Below are positions 19,587-27,367 of a stretch of 64,000 nucleotides of DNA, piece by piece (the stretch's first letter is position 1; every line of letters starts with the position of its first letter). The notes under the pieces are model-generated. The model was not told where the DNA came from. It was given only the letters and a program-made list of their open reading frames with translations, and did not search any database. The stretch covers positions 310,001 through 374,000 of the forward strand of contig CALOGB020000055.1 of assembly GCA_942636505.2 (NCBI GenBank), read 5' to 3'. The position numbers and the translations under genes were made by a program. This DNA comes from an uncultured bacterium (lineage in GTDB: Bacteria; Pseudomonadota; Alphaproteobacteria; Sphingomonadales; Sphingomonadaceae).

Positions 19587-20693
19587 ATGAGCATGACCGA
19601 CGAGCAAGCTGGTCCCATACGCGTCGGGCTGATCGGCTACGGGTTCTCGGGCAAGACCTTCCATGCCCCGTTGATAGCGTCGGTCGCGGGGCTCGAACTT
19701 CGCGCGGTGTCGTCCAGCGATGCCGACAAGGTGCAGGCGGACTTTCCGGAGATGGCTGTCCACGCCGATCCGCACGCACTGATCGCGGCCGAGGACATAG
19801 ACCTCGTCGTAATCGCGACGCCGAACGAGACGCATGCACCGCTCGCGAGGGCAGCGATCGCCGCGGGGAAGCATGTCGTGATCGACAAGCCGTTCACGCT
19901 CGACCTCGATGAAGCGCGCGGGCTTGTCGCACTGGCGGAGGATCGGGGGGTATTGCTGTCGGTCTTCCACAACCGCCGCTGGGACAGCGATTTCCTCACC
20001 GTGCGCGCCGCGATCGACGCAGGTATCGTCGGCGACGTCACGCATTTCGAATCGCATTTCGACCGGTTCCGGCCGGACGTCCGCGACCGTTGGCGCGAGC
20101 GGTCGGGGCCGGGCAGCGGCGTCTGGTACGATCTCGGTCCGCATCTGGTCGATCAGGCATTGCTCCTGTTCGGCCTGCCGGACACGGTCCAGGCCTCTCT
20201 CGCGACGCAGCGCGCGGGCGCGATGACGGACGATTGGGCGCACGTCGTCCTGTCCTATGACCAGCGCCGCGTGATCCTCCAGGCGAGCATGCTGGTCGCG
20301 GGCGGCGTAGACCGGTTCACCGTACACGGCACCGCGGGCAGCATGACGAAGCGATGCGCCGATCGACAGGAGGCGCAGCTTCTAAGCGGAATGCGGCCGG
20401 GCGACGCGAACTGGGGCGAGGATCCCGATCCACTCGTGATCCACGCCGCCGACGGGCAACGCGAACAGCGCGCGCTACCCGGCGACCAGTGCCATTATTA
20501 TCGGGGCATCGCGGCGGCGGTTCGGGGAGCGGCGGAAAATCCGGTCGCGCCGATCGAAGCGCTGGCGGTCATAGCCGTCGTCGAGGCGGCGTTCCTGTCC
20601 GCAAAGACCGGCGCGACGACGGCATTGGCGCTGACCGATCGCGAGCGGGACGCAGCAGCCCGCGCCTTATCGTCCGCGACTGTACAAATCTGA
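19587..20693 (+). CDS. Gfo/Idh/MocA family oxidoreductase
   Basis: A 368-residue NAD(P)-dependent oxidoreductase. The Rossmann motif GLIGYGFSGKTFHAPL is at the N terminus, followed by HVVIDKPFTLDLDEAR (the family Lys-Pro active-site pair) and GSGVWYDLGPHLVDQALLLFG. This pattern matches the YdgJ-like branch, which acts on inositols or sugar derivatives. Its ATG is 5 nt beyond the ccmB stop with a GAGG RBS, so it may be read with the ccm genes. The substrate is unknown. Confidence 0.9.
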   Translation: MSMTDEQAGPIRVGLIGYGFSGKTFHAPLIASVAGLELRAVSSSDADKVQADFPEMAVHADPHALIAAEDIDLVVIATPNETHAPLARAAIAAGKHVVIDKPFTLDLDEARGLVALAEDRGVLLSVFHNRRWDSDFLTVRAAIDAGIVGDVTHFESHFDRFRPDVRDRWRERSGPGSGVWYDLGPHLVDQALLLFGLPDTVQASLATQRAGAMTDDWAHVVLSYDQRRVILQASMLVAGGVDRFTVHGTAGSMTKRCADRQEAQLLSGMRPGDANWGEDPDPLVIHAADGQREQRALPGDQCHYYRGIAAAVRGAAENPVAPIEALAVIAVVEAAFLSAKTGATTALALTDRERDAAARALSSATVQI

Positions 20694-20789
20694 ACGATCC
20701 GTACCGCCGCCGTGCGGGTATCGAATGCGTCGCTTGCGAAGCACCTCCGGTCGGTTGCCGATCCGGATCTTCTCTGACAGGATTGCGGC

Positions 20790-21215
20790 GTGCCCGACCC
20801 TCTTCACCATGGCCTCAACCAATCGCGGTGGCCCAAGCGGATCGGTCGGCTCATCGATGCGATCTGCCTGGTGGCGCTGATCGTGGTGATCGTCACGGTC
20901 ATCTACGGTTTCTGGCTGCGCGCGATCTGGGCGCATGGCTATTACCTGGCGGTCGCGGTCGCGGTGCTGGGCGCGTTCGTGATCCTGATCGGGCTCGCGC
21001 AACAAGCGATCGCCGCGCGCGACGTGGCCACATGGCGCGATATGGCCGAATGGCAGATCCGCGCGGCGCGGGCGGCGGCGGGACAGGCCGGCGCGACGCA
21101 GGCGGACGCCGACGACGAGATCGAGGCGAATGCCGCGGCCTATTACGAGATCCTGATCGGGACGCTGGTCGCGCATGCCGAACAGGACGAACGGAGCATC
21201 GTCGATGAGCGGTGA
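20790..21215 (+). CDS. Small two-helix membrane protein, unknown
   Basis: A 141-residue protein with two hydrophobic segments (about residues 22-45, AICLVALIVVIVTVIYGFWL, and 51-70) and a cytoplasmic, Ala- and acid-rich C-terminal region. No family is recognised. GTG 20790 is the start. It overlaps the next gene by 11 nt, which overlaps the acyltransferase by 4 nt, so three genes form one coupled unit. Confidence 0.72.
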   Translation: MPDPLHHGLNQSRWPKRIGRLIDAICLVALIVVIVTVIYGFWLRAIWAHGYYLAVAVAVLGAFVILIGLAQQAIAARDVATWRDMAEWQIRAARAAAGQAGATQADADDEIEANAAAYYEILIGTLVAHAEQDERSIVDER

Positions 21216-21501
21216 TCCGCATCTCGAACTGGGCGAGAGCCTGCCGCGGTTCCTGTCGCACTGGCTGGCCGCGTGCTTCGGGCATTTCCTGATGGTGCTG
21301 CTCCCGCTGATCACCGACTGGGCGCATGTGAAAAACGCGACCTGGCCAAGCTGGTGGTCGCTGCTGCTGTTCGCCGCGTCGACCTCGCTGGTGGCGGCGA
21401 TCATCAACGCCAATTTGCCGGTGACGCCGCGCGAGATGATCAAAAGCGTCGCGCTGGGGTTCGCGCTGAACGCGACCATCGTCATGCTGCGGCTGGCGTG
21501 A
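21205..21501 (+). CDS. Small three-helix membrane protein, unknown
   Basis: A 98-residue protein with hydrophobic segments around residues 22-38, 47-67 and 77-96. No family is recognised. Its ATG (21205) is inside the end of the preceding gene, and its stop overlaps the GTG of the acyltransferase (21498). The tight packing implies a shared role with that enzyme, for example as membrane partners, but this is inference. Confidence 0.72.
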   Translation: MSGDPHLELGESLPRFLSHWLAACFGHFLMVLLPLITDWAHVKNATWPSWWSLLLFAASTSLVAAIINANLPVTPREMIKSVALGFALNATIVMLRLA

Positions 21502-22652
21502 TTGGCGCGCGCGTGCCGCTGGTTTCGCGGCTGTTCTCCCGCGATGCGGCGCTGGACCGAGACCAGATCGCGCCGCTCCAGCTGCTGCGCGGACTGGCGG
21601 CGTCGGGCGTCGTCGTCGAGCACCTACTGGAGCGCTATGTCCGGCGCGGTGCGATTACCCATGACCTGCCCGATTTCACGACCCGGCTCGGCCAGACCGG
21701 CGTCGCCACCTTCTTCGCGATCAGCGGCTTCATCATGGTCTATATCGCGCTGCGGGAGGAGCGGCCGCCGCCATCGGGCTGGTCGTTCCTGCGCAACCGC
21801 TTCCTGCGGGTCGCACCACTCTATTATCTGACGACGCTGATGATCGTGGCGTTCGGCTGGCTGGCGCAGGCGATGGGCGCACGGACCATTGTCGCGGCGC
21901 GCTTGCCGAACGTGACCGAATTCCTGTTGTCGTTCGCGTTCATTCCCCACCGCGGCGCCAACGGTTTGATCCAGCCGATCTACGAGCTGGGGTGGACGCT
22001 GCATTACGAGATGTTCTTCTACCTGCTGTTCGCGGCGGGCCTCGCGATGCTGGCGCGGCGCGGCGCGTTCCTCGTGCTGGCAGTGCTGGGGCTGCTCGTC
22101 GCGGCGGGGACCGGCATCGATGCGCCACGCGACCAGGTTGGAGTATCGATCGCCGCCTATGTCTTCACGCGGCCGATCATGGCCTATTTCGCGATCGGGA
22201 TCGTGATCGCGCTCGTCCGCCACCGGATCGGCGACCGCCTGCCGGTGCTGCCGATGTCGGTGATCGCGGTCGTTGCAGTGGCCGCGCTGGGAGTTGCCAC
22301 TATCGACCCGAGCCAGATCGTCGCAATAGCGGCGATCGCAGGAGCAGTGGCGGTGACCGTGCTCACGACGCCCGCGACGACGCGACGGTCGGACGGGTTC
22401 GCCGCATTCTCGCGTGCGTTCGGCAACGCGTCCTACAGCATCTATCTCACACACAGCTTCGTGCTGGGCGCGCTCGCGTCGGCGACGGTGTCGATCGTCG
22501 CACGCGGCCTACCGGCGCTGCTCGCGATGGCGGTGCTCGCCTGTGCAGTGTGCTTCGGCGTGGGGTGGCTGTCCTGGCGGCTGATCGAGCTGCCGATCGC
22601 GGAAGCGTTGCGTGGACGGCGCCCGTCCAGGGCCGAACTCGTCGCCCCCTGA
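21498..22652 (+). CDS. Acyltransferase 3 (OafA/YrhL-type) membrane protein
   Basis: A 384-residue polytopic protein. It has the AT3 N-terminal pattern QLLRGLAASGVVVEHLLER, where the His after the first helix is catalytic, then GVATFFAISGFIMVYI and RNRFLRVAPLYYL (conserved Arg). The later part has about 10 hydrophobic segments, including GWTLHYEMFFYLLF and ASYSIYLTHSFVLGA. AT3 enzymes O-acylate sugars of polysaccharides, lipids or glycans. GTG at 21498 is the start. The EPS region begins only a few kb downstream, so it may decorate that polymer. Confidence 0.9.
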   Translation: MIGARVPLVSRLFSRDAALDRDQIAPLQLLRGLAASGVVVEHLLERYVRRGAITHDLPDFTTRLGQTGVATFFAISGFIMVYIALREERPPPSGWSFLRNRFLRVAPLYYLTTLMIVAFGWLAQAMGARTIVAARLPNVTEFLLSFAFIPHRGANGLIQPIYELGWTLHYEMFFYLLFAAGLAMLARRGAFLVLAVLGLLVAAGTGIDAPRDQVGVSIAAYVFTRPIMAYFAIGIVIALVRHRIGDRLPVLPMSVIAVVAVAALGVATIDPSQIVAIAAIAGAVAVTVLTTPATTRRSDGFAAFSRAFGNASYSIYLTHSFVLGALASATVSIVARGLPALLAMAVLACAVCFGVGWLSWRLIELPIAEALRGRRPSRAELVAP

Positions 22653-22654
22653 GA

Positions 22655-23758
22655 TCAGTTGGCGGTAGGCGATACCGGCAGGACGCGGCGCTCTGGCGTC
22701 GGCGGCAAAGCGCTGCTGTCGCCGACCTCGGGACCACGCGGCAGCACCCGACGTTCGCCAAGGCTGACGGTCGGCACCGGGGAGTCGTCGGGCAGGCTGG
22801 CGCGATAGCCGCTGAGGACGGGCCGCTCGCTCGGAGCGACCGCACTGGATGCGGTGGCCACCGTTGCGGCGGCGTCCGTCGCCGTCGGGGTAGCGACCGT
22901 GGCAGGCAGCGTCATCGCAGGTTCGTTACCCGCATAGACGCCGCGAAACGCACCGCCGCGTCCGGCGGGACCGTTCCAGCGGTAGAAGATGTGCGCGCCG
23001 ATCGCCGCGACCTTTTCCAGGCTCGATGCCCAATACGGCACGACGTAGTTGGCGTGATAATGCGTCGCCCAGCCGACCGGGGCGAACACCGCGCCGCCCA
23101 GTGCCGACGTCGCGACCCGCGAGGCACGCAGCCAGCCCTTCTCCGACGGTAACCGGCCAAGCGCACCATCGCAGACGAAGGTGAACTGGCAGCCGGTCCT
23201 CCGTTGCGATCCGTCGAGGACGACGCCGCAGACCGTCTTGGGATAGGCGGGATGGCGGACGCGGTTGAGGATGACCTGCGCCACCGCGCGCTCGCCATCG
23301 TCCGATTCGCTGCCAGCCTCGTAATAGACCGCCATCGTCATGCATTGCAGCGAACGGCTGTAATCCTCCGCCTTGCCGGTCCGCAGCGCGAAGGTGGACG
23401 CGGATTCGACGCGCTTCGCCACGGTCGGCGCGGCGGCGTTCCAGGCTACCGCCTGCTCGGGCGTCAGCGGGCGCATCGTCCTGGGCGCGAACGGTGCCTC
23501 GATACGCGCCGTGCTCGCCCAGCGCGTGCCGCCGGTCGCGTCGAACGTCTTGTCCGGCGGCGTCCCGAGGCTGACGACCGCGACAATGATCGATCCTCCG
23601 ATCAGGATCAGCGCCAGCAGGGCGGGCACGATCACGCCTAGGTGAAACCGACGCACCGGCGGCAGCGACGAAATGGTGTTCGGATCGAGGATCAGCGTCG
23701 AGGGCGCCGGCTCGTGCGACGCGGGCGCCTGTCGCCGAATAAGGTCGAGAAGAGCCAT
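22655..23758 (-). CDS. SleB-family cell wall hydrolase
   Basis: A 367-residue protein with a single membrane segment near residues 42-63 and a periplasmic SleB/CwlJ-type hydrolase domain (Hydrolase_2). The domain shows MAVYYEAGSESDDGERAVAQVILNR, with the catalytic Glu in YYEA, then FTFVCDG and THYHANYVVPYW. These enzymes cleave peptidoglycan glycan strands. The C-terminal ~90 residues are low-complexity (Ala/Val/Pro). ATG 23758 is preferred; a GTG start at 23791 is in frame. It converges on the acyltransferase with 2 nt between stops. Confidence 0.88.
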   Translation of the reverse strand: MALLDLIRRQAPASHEPAPSTLILDPNTISSLPPVRRFHLGVIVPALLALILIGGSIIVAVVSLGTPPDKTFDATGGTRWASTARIEAPFAPRTMRPLTPEQAVAWNAAAPTVAKRVESASTFALRTGKAEDYSRSLQCMTMAVYYEAGSESDDGERAVAQVILNRVRHPAYPKTVCGVVLDGSQRRTGCQFTFVCDGALGRLPSEKGWLRASRVATSALGGAVFAPVGWATHYHANYVVPYWASSLEKVAAIGAHIFYRWNGPAGRGGAFRGVYAGNEPAMTLPATVATPTATDAAATVATASSAVAPSERPVLSGYRASLPDDSPVPTVSLGERRVLPRGPEVGDSSALPPTPERRVLPVSPTAN

Positions 23759-23818
23759 TGCTTCGCCGAGTGTTAGTGAATTGAAGCGCACCGCGCCAGC
23801 GCGTAACGACGGGCGATC

Positions 23819-24274
23819 ATGGTCATGCCCTTAGTCCTGCTGCTCGCCGCGCCGCTGTTGGTCCAGTCCCAGAAACCGAATGGGCCGGTGCCGCAGGCTT
23901 CCGCCCCGCACGCGCCGACCTCGCAAGTATCCGCGGGGCCACTCGCCGGGGGGTTGTTCAGTGCTGGGCAATTGCGGCAGCGCTGCCTGTCCAACGTGCC
24001 GGCGGACGCGTCCTATTGCTTCGCCTATATCACCGGCGTGCATGACACGGTCCGCGCGTACGAGGCGTGGCTGAACCAGCGCGAATTCTGCGTGCCCCGG
24101 CATGTTCCCCAGGGCGATTTGCGTCAGGCGTTCATCGACTATTTGCGCGACAAACCCTCCGACCTGTCGGGCGAAGCGGCCTCGGTCGTCGTCGTCGCGC
24201 TGAAGATCCGCTACGCCTGCGGTACGGCCGCGCGCGGGACGCCGCCTGCCCCGACTCGGAGCGGCAAACCCTGA
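23819..24274 (+). CDS. Secreted Rap1a/Tai-like protein, paralogue 1
   Basis: A 151-residue exported protein with a short hydrophobic N terminus (MPLVLLLAAPLLVQS). The core matches the Rap1a immunity-protein domain: LFSAGQLRQRCLS, ASYCFAYITGVHDTVRAY, EFCVPRHVPQGDLRQAFIDYL, and ALKIRYAC, with four Cys that can form the usual two disulfides. Rap1a domains protect against periplasmic type VI effectors in Serratia, but stand-alone copies are common in alphaproteobacteria with no known effector. A second copy lies at 39032. Confidence 0.82.
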   Translation: MVMPLVLLLAAPLLVQSQKPNGPVPQASAPHAPTSQVSAGPLAGGLFSAGQLRQRCLSNVPADASYCFAYITGVHDTVRAYEAWLNQREFCVPRHVPQGDLRQAFIDYLRDKPSDLSGEAASVVVVALKIRYACGTAARGTPPAPTRSGKP

Positions 24275-24283
24275 CGTGCGCTA

Positions 24284-24309
24284 GCTGCTCCGGCCCCAGC
24301 CAGAGCAGC
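24284..24309. terminator. Convergent-gap hairpin
   Basis: GCTGCTC (24284-24290) pairs with GAGCAGC (24303-24309) across a 12-nt loop, in the 43-nt gap between converging genes. It has no T-run, so it is at best a weak terminator. Confidence 0.4.
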
Positions 24310-24317
24310 GGTTCGGC

Positions 24318-26549
24318 TTATTTCGACGCGTCGTCGTAGCGATAGCGGTAGTAATCGTAAGACTGGCCGAAGCCCGCCTTCTTGGCGTTGTACTTGGTCA
24401 TGACACAGCCGATCACGGTGCCGCCGGCGCGGAGCAGGCGGGACACGGCGTTGCGTGCCTGCCCGAAATGCGCGCTCGAGGCTTCGGCGACGAACACGGT
24501 GGCCTGCGCGGCGGCCGTCAATTGCGCCGCGTCGGCGAGGGCCAGGACCGGCGGGCCGTCGACGATCACGACGTCGTAATCCGCCTCCAGCGCGGCGAGC
24601 AGATCCTGCATCGCCGTCCCCGCGAACAGCGTCGCGGGATCCGGTGGCAGGCGTCCGCTCGGCAGGAAGCTGAGTCCGGGGAACGCGGTCGGCAGGATCG
24701 ACGCGCCGCGTTCGGTCATCCGCGCGAGGACCGACGAAAGGCCGATCTCGGGCAAGGTGATCCCCAGCGTACGGTGCAGCGACGGACGCCGCAGATCCGC
24801 ATCGACCAGCAGGACGCGGCGGCCGAGCCCGGCGAAGTCGCGCGCGAGCGCGAACGAGGTGGTCGACTTGCCCTCCGACTTGCTGCTGCCGGTGACGAGG
24901 ATCGACCGCGGCGGACCCTGGTTCGACGACAGCTCGATCGACGTCCGGATCGCGTGATACGCCTCGGCGATCTCCGACTTCGGATTGTTGAGCGCGTCGA
25001 GCGGCGAATCGCCCCGCGTGTCGGGCACGACGCCGAGCAGCGGGATGTGCAGCTTCTGCTCGACATCCTGCGGATCGCGGATCGAATCGTCGAGATAGTC
25101 GCGACCGAACGCGTACAGCATCGCCAGCGCGAGCCCGGCGATCAGCGCGAGCGCGACGTTCAACAGCGGCCGCGGCGACGTCGGACGACGGGGCTGTTCG
25201 GCGGTATCAACGCTGGAGACGTTGTTGGTCGTGATCCCCGCCTCGGCGCTGACTTCCTTGTAGCGCTGGAGCAGGCCCTCATAGAGCTGCCGGTTGGTAT
25301 CCACCTCGCGGCGCAGGATATTGTAGCGAACGCTGCGGCCCTGTTCGGCAAGCGTCGCCCCCTGCAGCGCGGTGACCTGCTGGATGAGCGCGCGGTTCTG
25401 ACGCTCGGCGGTGAGATACTGGTTCTCGATCGACTTGCGGGTGACCTCCGCGAGCTGGCGGATCTGCTGGTCGAGCGTGGCGATCTCGGCAAGCGCCTGG
25501 ATGACGACCGGATGATCCGGCTTCAGGCGACGGCGGACTTCGCTGAGGCTGGCGATATCCTCGGCGCGCTTCTGCGACAGGCGCTGGACCGCCTCGTTCG
25601 CCTGCACTTCGGGAAGCGACATCAGCGGCGCCCGACGCGCCTGCTCCCACCGCGCGCGCGTCCGCAGGCGGTTGGCCTCCGACGTCGCCGAATCGGCGTT
25701 GAGCTGGATGAGGTTGGCGGTGACGAGCGAGCGCGGGGCGTTGTCCGCTTCCTGCTGGCGCGCCCCTGCGCTGGCGTCGATCAGCCGCGCGGACCGGGCA
25801 TAGGCGATCAGGTCGCGCTCCGACCCTTCGAGGCGCGTCTTGGCCAGACCGAGCTGGTTCTGAAGGAACCGGCGGGAATAGGACGATGCGGAGAATTTCC
25901 GCTGGATATTCCCCTCAATGAAATTGGTCGCGTAGCTGTTGGCGATTTCGGCCGCGAGTGCGGGGTCGCGGCTGGTGAAGATGATGTGGACGACGCGCGA
26001 GTTGCGGCGAAGGTCGATCGTCAGGTTCTTTTGTAGGACGTCGACCACCTGATCGGCAAGGCTGGCATCGCCCGGCTTGATCTCGATCTGGCGCGCGCCG
26101 GTCATCCGCTTGAGGAAATCGTCGTTCGCACTCAGCGCAAGGCTGTCCGAAACGCGCCGTGCGATCGCCCGGCTGTTGAGCACGTCCGCCTGCGTCTGGA
26201 GGAAGCGATCGGCGTCACTGCCGGCGACCTGCGGCTCCGAATCCTCGGTGCCGAGAACCTTGGCGACCTGCTGGTCGATCTGGATGCTCGACTGCGCGGT
26301 GTACTTGCGCGGCATCAGCAACGCGGAGGCGATGCCGAGCATCAGCGCGACACCGACGATCGCGATCATCATGTAGCGATTGCGGAAGATCGTCGCCCAG
26401 ACTGCGCGAAGATCGATCGCCGGTTCGTCCTCCTCGCCCTCGGGCACGGAAAAGTCCTCGCGCTCGGCGAAATTCGACCCGGGGGCCGAACCGAAGTTCC
26501 GCCGGTCGTTCGGCGTGAGAGCGCCCTGAGAGACGTCGACACTCCCCAT
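24318..26549 (-). CDS. EPS co-polymerase/tyrosine autokinase (BY-kinase), set 1
   Basis: A 743-residue fused Wzc-type protein. A Wzz-like N-terminal domain has one membrane helix after ~residue 58 and a coiled-coil periplasmic region, with a second helix near residue 475 (ALALIAGLALAMLYAF). The cytoplasmic BY-kinase has Walker A SSKSEGKST (~555), Walker A' VLLVDADLRRP (~580), Walker B VVIVDGPP (~660) and a Tyr-rich tail YDYYRYRYDD. It controls chain length and export of the polymer. It follows the OPX lipoprotein by 23 nt and is a partner for it. Confidence 0.94.
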   Translation of the reverse strand: MGSVDVSQGALTPNDRRNFGSAPGSNFAEREDFSVPEGEEDEPAIDLRAVWATIFRNRYMMIAIVGVALMLGIASALLMPRKYTAQSSIQIDQQVAKVLGTEDSEPQVAGSDADRFLQTQADVLNSRAIARRVSDSLALSANDDFLKRMTGARQIEIKPGDASLADQVVDVLQKNLTIDLRRNSRVVHIIFTSRDPALAAEIANSYATNFIEGNIQRKFSASSYSRRFLQNQLGLAKTRLEGSERDLIAYARSARLIDASAGARQQEADNAPRSLVTANLIQLNADSATSEANRLRTRARWEQARRAPLMSLPEVQANEAVQRLSQKRAEDIASLSEVRRRLKPDHPVVIQALAEIATLDQQIRQLAEVTRKSIENQYLTAERQNRALIQQVTALQGATLAEQGRSVRYNILRREVDTNRQLYEGLLQRYKEVSAEAGITTNNVSSVDTAEQPRRPTSPRPLLNVALALIAGLALAMLYAFGRDYLDDSIRDPQDVEQKLHIPLLGVVPDTRGDSPLDALNNPKSEIAEAYHAIRTSIELSSNQGPPRSILVTGSSKSEGKSTTSFALARDFAGLGRRVLLVDADLRRPSLHRTLGITLPEIGLSSVLARMTERGASILPTAFPGLSFLPSGRLPPDPATLFAGTAMQDLLAALEADYDVVIVDGPPVLALADAAQLTAAAQATVFVAEASSAHFGQARNAVSRLLRAGGTVIGCVMTKYNAKKAGFGQSYDYYRYRYDDASK

Positions 26550-26572
26550 GAGTCAGTTCTCTTCCTGTGATC

Positions 26573-27274
26573 TTAGAATTGCGCGAAGACGCCGAAGCCC
26601 GCGAGCAACGGTGCCGCGCGCAGAATGTCATGCCAGGCCGACTTGCCCGTCGAATGGCCGACGATGACCGTGTCGCGAGCCGCGATCGCGGGATCGGCAT
26701 CGTCACCGCGGCGGATGCGCTTCAGATCGAACACCGCGCCCATCCGCTTGCCGTCGATGTAGCGGATCACGATCACCTCGCGCAACGACGCATCCTCGCT
26801 CTCGCCCTTGGCGAGCGCGATCGTGTCGAGCAGCGTGGTCGGTCCGGAAATCGGATAGATGCCCGGCTCCTTGACGTCGCCCTGCACGGTGACGCGCTGC
26901 GCGACCGAACTGGCGACGGTGACCGTGACTTGCGGATTGACGTAGAACCGCTCGGCCAGCTTCGCGGCAAGCAGGTCGGCGAGCTGCGTGCTGGTGTTGC
27001 CGGCCGCCTGGATCCGTCCGATCAACGGCATCGATATGACCCCGGCGGCATCGACGACGACCCCACGCGTCGAGATGTCGGCTTCCTGGAACACGACGAT
27101 ATCGAGCGTATCGAGCGCGCCGATACGATAATCCTGCACCCGTGGCTCACCCACCGGCGCCGGGATCGTCTCATACGCGGCTTCGCCGGTTCGGAGGTTA
27201 GGGCCGACATTATCGTCGGCGCACGCGCCGAGCATGGCGCTCAGCGCGACCACCCCTATCAAGGTCGCTCGCAT
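26573..27274 (-). CDS. Polysaccharide export (OPX/Wza-like) lipoprotein, set 1
   Basis: A 233-residue lipoprotein with lipobox LGAC (Cys at residue 18). The Poly_export domain (YRIGALDTLDIVVFQEADIS, MPLIGRIQAAG) is followed by an SLBB-like domain (VTVQGDVKEPGIYPI). OPX proteins form the outer-membrane or periplasmic conduit for EPS. Start ATG 27274 gives a normal lipoprotein signal; a longer frame exists upstream. It lies just ahead of the kinase gene. The C-terminal ~50 residues (LRAAPLLAGFGVFAQF) are hydrophobic. Confidence 0.92.
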   Translation of the reverse strand: MRATLIGVVALSAMLGACADDNVGPNLRTGEAAYETIPAPVGEPRVQDYRIGALDTLDIVVFQEADISTRGVVVDAAGVISMPLIGRIQAAGNTSTQLADLLAAKLAERFYVNPQVTVTVASSVAQRVTVQGDVKEPGIYPISGPTTLLDTIALAKGESEDASLREVIVIRYIDGKRMGAVFDLKRIRRGDDADPAIAARDTVIVGHSTGKSAWHDILRAAPLLAGFGVFAQF

Positions 27275-27330
27275 CCGTTGATCTTGCCCCTTTGGAATGA
27301 CGAACCCTCGCACTACCCGGTGCACTCGGT

Positions 27331-27349
27331 CAAGCGTCTAACCTGTGTT
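27331..27349 (-). promoter_or_regulatory. 19-nt motif shared with 42753-42771
   Basis: CAAGCGTCTAACCTGTGTT here and CAAACGTCTGACCTGTATT at 42753 agree at 16 of 19 positions, the three differences all being transitions. Each lies in an EPS intergenic gap upstream of a minus-strand gene. A regulatory role is inferred only. Confidence 0.4.
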
Positions 27350-27367
27350 ACCGGCGCCTGCATGACG

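Noticed and set aside
24468..26036. Long plus-strand open frame across the set 1 kinase
   Set aside because: Arg-rich shadow of the kinase codons with no RBS or motif.
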